This document shows, in pieces, positions 1 to 6,513 of a stretch of DNA of 9,931 bases; the stretch's first letter is position 1; the number at the start of each line of letters is the position of its first letter. The stretch is taken from positions 1 through 9,931 of the forward strand of contig CAYMJJ010000096.1 in assembly GCA_964390445.1 (NCBI GenBank), given 5' to 3'. The position numbers and the translations under genes are program-made. The stretch is from Anderseniella sp964390445. Its GTDB lineage: Bacteria; Pseudomonadota; Alphaproteobacteria; Rhizobiales; Aestuariivirgaceae. The notes below the pieces were generated by a model. The model saw only the letters and a list, made by a program, of their open reading frames with translations, made no database searches and was not told where the DNA came from.

Positions 1-57
1 GCAGGGGCTGTGCAGGTGGACCTGCTGGTGTTCGCGCTTGTCAGCGGGCGGGCTTGA
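1..57 (+). CDS. ComF-family phosphoribosyltransferase-like protein, C-terminal end only (partial)
   Basis: The window opens inside a reading frame that ends with TGA at 55-57 and encodes AGAVQVDLLVFALVSGRA. This resembles the tail of ComF-family proteins, which commonly ends in a GA-x-V-x-V-D-x-L-x-x-A-x-V pattern after the PRPP-binding domain. ComF proteins are soluble phosphoribosyltransferase-fold proteins tied to DNA uptake or with unclear roles in non-competent bacteria. The position directly before grxC matches a gene order I know from alphaproteobacteria. Only 18 codons are visible, so the call rests on this short tail and on context. The active-site part of the gene lies upstream of the window. 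Confidence 0.55.
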   Translation, partial: AGAVQVDLLVFALVSGRA

Positions 58-108
58 GATCATATATCGGGTAATGACCAATTCGCCGCGACTGGAAGCT
101 GCAATCCC

Positions 109-369
109 ATGAGACCTGTCACCATCTATACCACTGGCCTTTGCCCCTACTGCCACATGGCCAAGTCGCTGTTGTCGAAAAAGGGCGTCAGCTACACCGA
201 AATCGATGTAACCTATGCCCCCGACAAGCGCAGCCAGATGACGGCGCGCGCCGGGGGAAAGCGCACGGTGCCGCAGATCTTCATCGGTGACACGCACGTG
301 GGCGGGTCCGATGACCTGCATGCGCTGGAGCGGGCCGGCAAGCTGGATGCGCTGCTGGCAGACGCGTGA
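109..369 (+). CDS. grxC: Glutaredoxin 3 (GrxC family)
   Basis: This 86-residue cytosolic protein is a dithiol glutaredoxin that reduces disulfides and glutathione mixed disulfides using glutathione. The redox motif CPYC is at residues 12-15. The cis-proline segment TVPQIFI is at 53-59 and the glutathione-binding turn GGSDDL is at 65-70, where many relatives have GGCDD or GGSDD. The length is that of the GrxC class (about 82-90 residues). A Shine-Dalgarno-like GGAAG at 94-98 lies 10 nt before the ATG, supporting this start. It sits 51 nt after the comF-like stop and 29 nt before the nitrilase-family gene on the same strand, so co-transcription is likely. Nothing appears truncated. Confidence 0.95.
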   Translation: MRPVTIYTTGLCPYCHMAKSLLSKKGVSYTEIDVTYAPDKRSQMTARAGGKRTVPQIFIGDTHVGGSDDLHALERAGKLDALLADA

Positions 370-398
370 GGACAGGATAATCCGAAAGGATGTGAGCA

Positions 399-1262
399 AT
401 GGGTGACAAGACCGTTTTCAAGGCAGCGTGTGTACAGATGAGCGCGCGCAAGGATCCGGCTGTCAATGCGGCCAGGGTCGAGGCAATGGTGCGCAAGGCG
501 GCAGCGCAAGGTGCCGACCTGATCATGACACCGGAGATGACCAACATCATCAACCGGCCGCGCGAGGCAGTGGCCGAGGCTGTGCAACACGAGGAAGACT
601 GCATCACGGCGGCACGGTTTTCGGCCCTGGCGAAAGCGACCGGCAAGCATCTGCTGGCAGGTTCGCTGGGCGTACAGGCGGGCGGCGGCAAGCTGGCCAA
701 CCGGTCGATGCTGTTCGGTCCGGATGGCCAGGTGATCGCGCGCTACAACAAGATCCACATGTTCGACGTCGACTTGCCGAACGGCGAGCGCTACCGCGAG
801 TCGGGCACCTTCGAGGCAGGGCACGAGGCCGTACTGGCTGACCTGCCGTGGGGGCGGCTGGGCATGACAATCTGCTACGACATGCGCTTTGCCTATCTCT
901 ACCGATTGCTGGCGCAAGCGGGTGCAAGCTTCATTTCGGTGCCGGCGGCATTCACCGTGCCGACCGGCCGGGCGCACTGGCACGTGCTGCTGCGGGCGCG
1001 CGCCATAGAGACCGGCTGCTTCGTGTTTGCGCCGGCCCAGTGCGGCGCCCACGATGACGGCCGCAATACCTATGGCCACTCGCTGATCGTAAGCCCGTGG
1101 GGCGAGGTGCTGGCCGATGCCGGTGAAGAGCCCGAAGCCATCGTGATGGCCGAGATTGATACGACGAAGGTGATGGAAGCGCGCAGCCAGGTGCCGGCGC
1201 TGACGCACGACCGCGATGTTACGCTTGCCGTGGCGTCTGCTGCCAGGGATGCCGCTGAATGA
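399..1262 (+). CDS. Carbon-nitrogen hydrolase, Nit1/Nit2-like (probable deaminated glutathione amidase or omega-amidase)
   Basis: The 287-residue product has the nitrilase-superfamily fold signature: catalytic Glu46 in MTPEM, Lys118 in RYNKIHMFDVDL and Cys159 in ICYDMRF. The KIH-F-DVD segment and the YRES sequence at 132-135 are typical of the Nit1/Nit2/YbeM branch, which hydrolyses deaminated glutathione or alpha-keto acid omega-amides such as 2-oxoglutaramate. The C-terminal part keeps RARAIETGCFVFAPAQCG and GHSLIVSPWG, both characteristic of the family. Adjacency to grxC favours a glutathione-repair role, but this is inference; motifs alone do not separate Nit1 from Nit2. AAAGGA at 385-390 lies 8 nt before the ATG. 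The stop overlaps the next gene's start in an ATGA arrangement, so translation of the two is probably coupled. Confidence 0.88.
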   Translation: MGDKTVFKAACVQMSARKDPAVNAARVEAMVRKAAAQGADLIMTPEMTNIINRPREAVAEAVQHEEDCITAARFSALAKATGKHLLAGSLGVQAGGGKLANRSMLFGPDGQVIARYNKIHMFDVDLPNGERYRESGTFEAGHEAVLADLPWGRLGMTICYDMRFAYLYRLLAQAGASFISVPAAFTVPTGRAHWHVLLRARAIETGCFVFAPAQCGAHDDGRNTYGHSLIVSPWGEVLADAGEEPEAIVMAEIDTTKVMEARSQVPALTHDRDVTLAVASAARDAAE

Positions 1263-1705
1263 TCCGCTACTCGCTTGCGTGCGAAAAGGACCACGAGTTT
1301 GACGGCTGGTTTGCCGGCTCTGAAGCCTTTGAAAAGCAATTGAAACGCGGACTGGTGGAATGCCCCGAGTGTGGCTCGATCAAGGTGCACAAGGCATTGA
1401 TGACGCCGGGCGTGCCGAGGAAATCCAACACGAAGGCAGAAGATACGCCGGTCAAGGCGCTGAACGTGCCTGCCGATCCGAAGGTGCAGGCCCTGGTGGA
1501 AATGGTGCGCCAGCTTCGCGAACACGTGAAAACCAACGCCGACTATGTAGGCGACCAGTTTGCCGAGAAGGCGCGGCGGATTCACTATGGCGAGGAAGAA
1601 GCCCGCGGTATCTATGGCGAGGCGACGATCGAGCAGGCCATGGAACTGCACGAGGAAGGCGTCGACGTGCTGCCGCTGCCGAAGCTGCCCGAAGATGGCA
1701 ACTGA
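1259..1705 (+). CDS. DUF1178 family protein, zinc-ribbon-like, function unknown
   Basis: I recognise this 148-residue protein as DUF1178, a family without an established function. The N-terminus has a possible metal site made of Cys8, His12, Cys35 and Cys38 (CPECG at 35-39). A charged, probably flexible linker follows (about 50-75), then a helical region with a conserved-looking segment containing RRIHYGEEEARGIYGEAT, and a short acidic tail with LPLPKLPED. No signal peptide or membrane segment is visible, so it is likely cytosolic. Its ATG overlaps the stop of the nitrilase-family gene by 4 nt (ATGA), which implies co-expression and perhaps a shared process. It ends 15 nt from the end of the convergent ubiG, and I see no terminator hairpin in that gap. 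Confidence 0.88.
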   Translation: MIRYSLACEKDHEFDGWFAGSEAFEKQLKRGLVECPECGSIKVHKALMTPGVPRKSNTKAEDTPVKALNVPADPKVQALVEMVRQLREHVKTNADYVGDQFAEKARRIHYGEEEARGIYGEATIEQAMELHEEGVDVLPLPKLPEDGN

Positions 1706-1720
1706 CTGCACGCCAAACCG

Positions 1721-2482
1721 TTACGCTTTCGCCTTCTGTGACACCACCATGTAGTTCACGTCAATGTCGGCAGCCTTGCGCCAGGTGCCGGACAGTGGCG
1801 CATAGGTGACGCCGGTGGTGTCCACCACCGGGCAGTTGGCTTCAGCCAGCCAGCGCTTCAGTTCGTCCGGGGTGATGAACTTCTCCCACTGGTGGGTGCC
1901 CTTCGGCAGCCAGCCCAGCACGTACTCCGCGCCGATGATGGCCAGGCCGAACGCCTTGAGGGTGCGGTTGAGGGTGGCCACGAACATCAGCCCGCCGGGC
2001 CTGACCATGCCCGCGCAATCCTTGGCGAAGGCTGCAGGGTCGGCCACATGCTCAATCACCTCCATGTTGAGGATGACGTCGAAAGTCTCGCCGGCGGCGG
2101 CGAGATCTTCTGCGGTCGATGCACGATAGTCAATGTCGAGGCCCTGTTCGGCGGCATGGACGGAGGCTGTCTTGATGTTCTTTTCAGAGGCATCGACGCC
2201 GACGACCTCAGCGCCCAGCCTTGCCATGGGTTCGCACAGCAACCCGCCGCCGCAGCCGATGTCGAGGAAGCGCAAGCCCTTGAACGGTTCGCGCTGGTTG
2301 GGGTCGATGCGCAGCCTGGCGGTGACCTGTTCACGGATGTAATCGAGGCGCACAGGGTTGAACTTGTGCAACACGCCAAACTTGCCGTCCGGGTTCCACC
2401 ATTCGGCGGCAAGCGCGGAGAAGCGTTCGACCTCGGCAGGGTCGATGGAGGAGATGCGGGCCTTGCTGGTCTGGTCACTCAT
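1721..2482 (-). CDS. ubiG: Ubiquinone biosynthesis O-methyltransferase (2-polyprenyl-6-hydroxyphenol / 3-demethylubiquinol methylase)
   Basis: UbiG carries out both O-methylations of ubiquinone synthesis using S-adenosylmethionine, at the inner face of the membrane. From the chosen start the protein has 253 residues. The N-terminus has the family pattern IDPAEVERFSALAAEWW followed by GKF-LHKFNPVRL-YIR. The SAM-binding motif LDIGCGGG is at 73-80, then an acidic ribose-binding end in VVGVDASE. NMEVIEHV and the later GTHQWEKFITPDEL segment are also typical. The frame can be extended to a GTG at 2530 (269 residues), but I prefer the ATG at 2480-2482 because MSDQTSKAR joins the conserved part at the usual distance. 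Neither start has a clear Shine-Dalgarno sequence. The gene is divergent from lysC and convergent with the DUF1178 gene. Confidence 0.95.
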   Translation of the reverse strand: MSDQTSKARISSIDPAEVERFSALAAEWWNPDGKFGVLHKFNPVRLDYIREQVTARLRIDPNQREPFKGLRFLDIGCGGGLLCEPMARLGAEVVGVDASEKNIKTASVHAAEQGLDIDYRASTAEDLAAAGETFDVILNMEVIEHVADPAAFAKDCAGMVRPGGLMFVATLNRTLKAFGLAIIGAEYVLGWLPKGTHQWEKFITPDELKRWLAEANCPVVDTTGVTYAPLSGTWRKAADIDVNYMVVSQKAKA

Positions 2483-2538
2483 GATGCTGTTGTGGCTATC
2501 CGAGGTGCTGGCGCGTGTAAATAGCGTCACGGCAATAT

Positions 2539-2567
2539 TGCGTTTTTGCCGCGTTTGATTGTATGAG
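2539..2567 (+). promoter_or_regulatory. Candidate sigma-70 type promoter for lysC
   Basis: A TTGCGT element at 2539-2544 and a TATGAG element at 2562-2567 are separated by 17 bases. They match the housekeeping consensus at 3 of 6 and 4 of 6 positions. The -35 overlaps the palindrome GCAATATTGC, which would suit repressor control. A start near 2574 would give a leader of about 105 nt before the chosen lysC start. The match is weak, so this is a candidate only. Confidence 0.25.
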
Positions 2568-2583
2568 AGGCGCGTCGTTTTCC

Positions 2584-2613
2584 GATCATGTCATTTCGGC
2601 AGATGAGTTGATC
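2584..2613 (+). repeat. Imperfect inverted repeat / possible hairpin in the lysC leader
   Basis: GATCATGTCAT (2584-2594) can pair with ATGAGTTGATC (2603-2613): 9 of 11 positions pair, with a 2-base internal mismatch and an 8-base loop. It lies about 65 bases before the lysC start, downstream of the candidate promoter. It has no following T run, so it is not a standard terminator. It could be an operator or an mRNA structure. Confidence 0.4.
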
Positions 2614-2678
2614 AATCCCGTGCGGTCCGGCAACAAGACTGGAGCGCGCGCCTTTTCTATTTGGACGTGGGGTTTGCA

Positions 2679-3953
2679 GTGGGCCGTCTGGTCATGAAAT
2701 TCGGCGGGACGTCGGTTGCCGACGTGGAACGCATTCGCAACGTGGCGCGCCATGTGCTGCGCGAGGTGGCGGCTGGCCACCAGGTGGCGGTCGTGGTGTC
2801 GGCGATGTCCGGTACCACAGACACGCTGGTGGGTTGGGTCAATGCGGCGGCAGCCTCGGGTGAGGTGAACCGCGTCGTGACCGACATGCGCGAATACGAT
2901 TCGGTGGTCGCATCGGGCGAGCAGGTCACTTCGGGCCTGCTGGCGATCACCTTGCAGGCGATGGGCCTGAAGGCACGCTCGTGGGCCGGGTGGCAGGTGC
3001 CGATAAAGACCAGCAATGCGCACGGCTCGGCGCGCATTCTCGAGGTCGAATGCGACGAGATGATCGCCTCGCTCGAGGCCGGTGAAGTGGCCGTGATGGC
3101 AGGCTTTCAGGGTATTTCGGATGATGGCCGCATCACCACACTGGGACGGGGCGGGTCAGACACCAGTGCGGTGGCGCTGGCTGCTGCGCTTGCGGCACGC
3201 TGCGACATCTATACGGACGTGAACGGTGTCTACACCACAGACCCGCGCATCGAGCCGAAGGCGCGCAAGACCCATCGCATTTCCTACGAGGAAATGCTTG
3301 AACTGGCGTCGCTGGGCGCGAAGGTGCTGCAGACCCGCTCGGTCGAACTGGCGATGGTGTACAAGGTGCCATTGCAGGTACGGTCAAGTTTCGAAAGCCC
3401 GGATTCGCCCGACCAGAACCTTGAAGACGGTACCGGACCGGGTACGCTTGTGTGTGACGAGGAGACTATCGTGGAACAGCAGGTTGTCAGTGGCATTGCC
3501 TATTCGCGCGACGAGGCGAAGGTGTCGATCCGGCGGGTGAAGGACAAACCCGGCGTGTCGGCGGCAATCTTCGGGCCTTTGGCTGCCGCCAATGTCAGCG
3601 TCGACATGATCGTCCAGAACGTGTCGGCCGATGGCGAGACGGCCAACATCACCTTTACCGTTGCCACCAAGGATGTCGACAGTGCCATGTCGGTGCTGGA
3701 AGATGCCAAGAAGGACATCGGGTTTGCCGAGCTGGAAGCGTCGCCAGGCGTGTCCAAGATCTCGGTGATCGGCATCGGCATGCGCAGCCACGCAGGCGTG
3801 GCTGCCACAATGTTCCGCACGCTGGCCGACAAGGGCATCAATATCCAGGCGATCACGACGTCGGAAATCAAGATTTCCGTATTGATCGATGAAGCCTACA
3901 CGGAACTCGCAGTGCGTGCGCTGCATTCGGCCTACGACCTGGAAAAGGTCTGA
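2679..3953 (+). CDS. lysC: Aspartate kinase (aspartokinase) with C-terminal ACT domains
   Basis: This cytosolic enzyme phosphorylates L-aspartate with ATP, the first step towards lysine, threonine, methionine and diaminopimelate. With the GTG start at 2679 it has 424 residues and begins MGRLVMKFGGTSVA, matching the usual MARLVMKFGGTSVA of alphaproteobacterial relatives. Alternatives are TTG at 2661 and ATG at 2694. The kinase domain shows KFGGTSV (7-13), SGEQVTSG (79-86), GRGGSDTSAVALA (156-168) and TDVNGVYTTDPR (179-190). Two ACT-type regulatory regions follow, roughly 270-340 and 360-420 (ISVIGIGMRSHAGVAA and INIQAITTSEIKISVLI), so feedback inhibition by pathway amino acids is expected from the family. 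No homoserine dehydrogenase domain is fused. ptsP follows after 62 bases on the same strand. Confidence 0.96.
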   Translation: MGRLVMKFGGTSVADVERIRNVARHVLREVAAGHQVAVVVSAMSGTTDTLVGWVNAAAASGEVNRVVTDMREYDSVVASGEQVTSGLLAITLQAMGLKARSWAGWQVPIKTSNAHGSARILEVECDEMIASLEAGEVAVMAGFQGISDDGRITTLGRGGSDTSAVALAAALAARCDIYTDVNGVYTTDPRIEPKARKTHRISYEEMLELASLGAKVLQTRSVELAMVYKVPLQVRSSFESPDSPDQNLEDGTGPGTLVCDEETIVEQQVVSGIAYSRDEAKVSIRRVKDKPGVSAAIFGPLAAANVSVDMIVQNVSADGETANITFTVATKDVDSAMSVLEDAKKDIGFAELEASPGVSKISVIGIGMRSHAGVAATMFRTLADKGINIQAITTSEIKISVLIDEAYTELAVRALHSAYDLEKV

Positions 3954-4015
3954 GCCGGGGTGGATGCACCATGAACGTGCAATGGCGAAAACATGATGGA
4001 TGAGGCTGCGAGCTG

Positions 4016-6283
4016 ATGGTGGCAACAGGCCAGGGCCCGCGAGTATTGCTGAGACGCATGCGCGAAGTCATGGCCCGGCCAGAAGCAGCGCAAGCAAGAC
4101 TCGACAGGATCGTATCGCTGATCGCGGCCAACATGGTGGCCGAGGTGTGCTCGATCTATGTCGTGCGGCCAAATGGCGGTGTGCTCGAACTGTTTGCCAC
4201 CGAAGGCCTGAACCCGGATGCCGTCCACAAGTCGACCCTGAAGATCGGCGAAGGCCTCGTGGGTGTGATCGCCCACGATGCCAAGCCATTGTCGCTTTCT
4301 GACGCGCAGCATCACCCGGCGTTCAAGTACCTGCCGGAAACGGGCGAAGAGATCTATTCATCGTTCCTCGGCGTGCCGATCCTGCGGCACGGCGTGGTCA
4401 GCGGCGTGCTGGTGGTGCAGAACCAGGTGCAACGCACCTATAACGAGGAAGAAGAAGAAGCGCTGCTCACGGTCGCCATGGTGCTGGCCGAGGTGCTGGC
4501 CACGGAAGATGTGCAGACGGCGCTGCTGCCGCCGGGCGGCCAGGCGGTGCTGACCGGTGCGCTGCACATGACCGGCCAGCGGCTGGTCGACGGGGTGGCG
4601 CTGGGCCATGTGGTGTTGCATGAACCGCGCGTCATCGTGACCTCCTTCATTGCCGATGACGTGGAAGCCGAGAGCCAACGCCTCGACATGGCGATCGACC
4701 AGCTTCAGCAGCAAGTCGACAGTCTGGCTGACCGCTCGCCGGGGCTGGCCGGCAGTGACTTCGAGGACGTGATGGAAACCGTGCGGATGTTCGCGCGCGA
4801 CCGGGGCTGGTTGCGGCGGCTACGCGAGGCGGTTGGCACTGGCCTGACTGCGGAGGCGGCGGTGGAGCGGGTCCAGTCGGACACGCGCGCGCGCATGGCC
4901 CGCCAGCCCGACCCTTACCTGCGCGAGCGCCTGCATGACCTCGATGATCTGGCCAACCGGCTGTTGCGCATCCTGACCGGCGGGCAGGAGCGAGCCTCGC
5001 AGACCGACCTGCCCAAAGATGCCATCGTGGTGGCGCGGACCATGGGGCCGGCGGAATTGCTCGATTATCCGGCGGATCACCTGCGTGGGCTGGTGCTGGA
5101 AAGTGCCGGGACGACCAGCCATGTGGCGATCGTGGCGCGTGCCATGGGGTTGGCTGCGGTAGGCTCGGTGAGTCAGATATCCGACCTGGTCGAGGATGGA
5201 CAGGAGATCATCCTCGATGGCAGCACCGGGGATGTGCACGTGCGCCCGTCGCCGGAAGTGCAGTCGGTGTACAGCGAGAAGGTGCGTCTTTATGCCAAGC
5301 GCCAGGAGCAATATGCGCGGCTGAAGGACAAGCCGGCGGTGACGCTGGATGGCGTGGCGATCAATCTGTTGATCAATGCTGGCCTGCTGGTGGACCTGCC
5401 TCACCTGGATGCAACGGGTGCATCTGGCATCGGGCTGTTCCGGACCGAGTTGCAGTTCATGCTGGCCCGGCGGTTCCCGCGGTTCGGCGAACAGCAGCGG
5501 TTCTACAAGGGCGTGATGGATGCTGCAGGCGACAGGCCGGTTGTGTTCCGCACCCTCGACATAGGTTCCGACAAGGTGCTGCCGTACCTGAATGCCATGA
5601 AGGAAGACAATCCGGCGCTGGGCTGGCGTGCCATCCGCATGGCACTGGACCGGCCGGCGTTGCTTCGGCTGCAATTGCGGGCGTTGATTTCGGCTGCGGG
5701 CGGCAAGACGCTCAACGTAATGTTCCCGATGATCACGCAGACATCGGAAATGCTGAAGGCGAGCGCCATGGTCGAGCGTGAGCGTGACTTCATTGCCGCG
5801 CGCGGACAGCTGCTGCCAACCGAGATTCGCATGGGCGCGATGATGGAGGTGCCGTCGCTGATTTTCGATCTCGACCACCTTTTGCCACACGTGGACTTCC
5901 TGTCGGTCGGATCAAATGACCTGCTGCAGTTCATGTTCGCGGCTGACCGGCTGCACCCGCGTCTTGCCGGGCGCTATGACAGCCTGTCGCCGGCTGCGCT
6001 GAAGGCGTTTGCAACCATTCGCGAGCGGTGCGTGGCGCACAACACCCAGCTTACCCTGTGCGGCGAGATGGCGGCAAATCCGCTGGATGCGCTGGCGCTG
6101 ATTTCACTCGGATACCGGTCGTTGTCGATGTCGCCAACGTCGGTCGGACCGGTGAAGCAGATGTTGATGCATCTGGATGCCGGCAAGGCGAGCGCATTCG
6201 TGCGTGACCACATCGAGGATGGGGTTGACAGCCTGCGCGATGCGCTGGTGCAGTTCGCCCGGCAGAACCAGATTCCGCTTTGA
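4016..6283 (+). CDS. ptsP: Phosphoenolpyruvate-protein phosphotransferase of the nitrogen PTS (enzyme I-Ntr) with GAF domain
   Basis: EI-Ntr takes phosphate from phosphoenolpyruvate and passes it to NPr and then PtsN, a regulatory chain tied to nitrogen state, potassium and stress rather than sugar uptake. The 755-residue length is normal for the class. An N-terminal GAF domain (about 25-165) is the expected glutamine/2-oxoglutarate sensing part. Next is the enzyme I N-terminal region (about 180-320), the phosphohistidine domain with His369 in AGTTSHVAIVARAMG, and the PEP-binding barrel with GIGLFRTELQFM (471-482), FRTLDIGSDK (511-520), VGSNDLLQF (631-639) and catalytic Cys682 in CGEMAANP. 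An in-frame stop at 4001-4003 limits the 5' end; GAGG at 4002-4005 lies 10 nt before the ATG. It follows lysC, a neighbourhood common in alphaproteobacteria. NPr and PtsN are not in the window. Confidence 0.96.
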   Translation: MVATGQGPRVLLRRMREVMARPEAAQARLDRIVSLIAANMVAEVCSIYVVRPNGGVLELFATEGLNPDAVHKSTLKIGEGLVGVIAHDAKPLSLSDAQHHPAFKYLPETGEEIYSSFLGVPILRHGVVSGVLVVQNQVQRTYNEEEEEALLTVAMVLAEVLATEDVQTALLPPGGQAVLTGALHMTGQRLVDGVALGHVVLHEPRVIVTSFIADDVEAESQRLDMAIDQLQQQVDSLADRSPGLAGSDFEDVMETVRMFARDRGWLRRLREAVGTGLTAEAAVERVQSDTRARMARQPDPYLRERLHDLDDLANRLLRILTGGQERASQTDLPKDAIVVARTMGPAELLDYPADHLRGLVLESAGTTSHVAIVARAMGLAAVGSVSQISDLVEDGQEIILDGSTGDVHVRPSPEVQSVYSEKVRLYAKRQEQYARLKDKPAVTLDGVAINLLINAGLLVDLPHLDATGASGIGLFRTELQFMLARRFPRFGEQQRFYKGVMDAAGDRPVVFRTLDIGSDKVLPYLNAMKEDNPALGWRAIRMALDRPALLRLQLRALISAAGGKTLNVMFPMITQTSEMLKASAMVERERDFIAARGQLLPTEIRMGAMMEVPSLIFDLDHLLPHVDFLSVGSNDLLQFMFAADRLHPRLAGRYDSLSPAALKAFATIRERCVAHNTQLTLCGEMAANPLDALALISLGYRSLSMSPTSVGPVKQMLMHLDAGKASAFVRDHIEDGVDSLRDALVQFARQNQIPL

Positions 6284-6513
6284 ACTCTACGGCGGGTCAA
6301 CAAGTTCCGGTCATTCACCAAATGCTAACCCTGACCAGTCATTGTATTGGCTGATATGGGATTGGGTTCAGTGAGACGGGAATCTTGCTGGCCTGGAAGA
6401 AAATCCGGTTGTCAGTTTGAGTTGCACAACGGGGGAGTACGGCCGGTGAGCCGGTGAATTCCTTCAGCAGGCCTTGAGCGGTGCCGGTTTTCGCGAGCAG
6501 GAGTATGCGGGCG
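6284..6513 (+). promoter_or_regulatory. Intergenic region upstream of the RodZ-like gene
   Basis: These 230 bases hold no convincing gene. They are more AT-rich near 6315-6365 than the flanking genes. I could not find a well-spaced -35/-10 pair. A tandem 8-base direct repeat GCCGGTGA occurs at 6442-6449 and 6450-6457, with a further GCCGGT at 6483-6488. GGTCA (6309-6313) and TGACC (6332-6336) form a short inverted repeat without a T run, so no clear ptsP terminator is visible. A promoter for the next gene is likely here by position only. Confidence 0.35.
6499..6503 (+). promoter_or_regulatory. Shine-Dalgarno site that sets the start of the RodZ-like gene
   Basis: AGGAG lies 10 nt before the ATG at 6514 but only 1 nt before the in-frame ATG at 6505, and downstream of the in-frame GTG at 6481. 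Its spacing therefore favours the start at 6514. Confidence 0.6.

Larger units (their letters stand above)
2483..2678. promoter_or_regulatory. Divergent ubiG/lysC intergenic control region
   Basis: About 196 bases separate the two divergent starts, so promoters for both genes are expected here. The sequence shows a perfect 10-base palindrome GCAATATTGC at 2532-2541, nested in a CGGCAA/TTGCCG inverted repeat (2530-2535 and 2546-2551). A second, imperfect inverted repeat lies at 2584-2613, with an 8-base palindrome TTGATCAA at 2608-2615. I see no known riboswitch or recognised regulator site. The control function is inferred from position and symmetry. Confidence 0.5.

Noticed and set aside
213..1208. 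Long 331-codon open frame on the minus strand across grxC and the nitrilase-family gene
   Set aside because: It lies opposite two well-identified genes, its translation has no recognisable motif, and long antisense frames are common in high-GC coding DNA.
1892..2524. 210-codon plus-strand open frame opposite ubiG
   Set aside because: Opposite strand to a clear UbiG methyltransferase, with no motif or ribosome binding site to support it.
2563..2697. Trp-codon attenuator controlling lysC
   Set aside because: The Trp-rich end is lysC sequence in another frame, there are no alternative terminator/antiterminator stems, and tryptophan is not a product of this pathway.
4820..5890. 356-codon minus-strand open frame inside ptsP
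   Set aside because: The translation is His/Arg/Gln-rich with no domain, and it falls wholly within the conserved ptsP coding region; it is a codon-bias shadow.
6309..6336. Possible ptsP terminator
   Set aside because: The GGTCA/TGACC stem is only 5 bp with an 18-base loop and no following T run.
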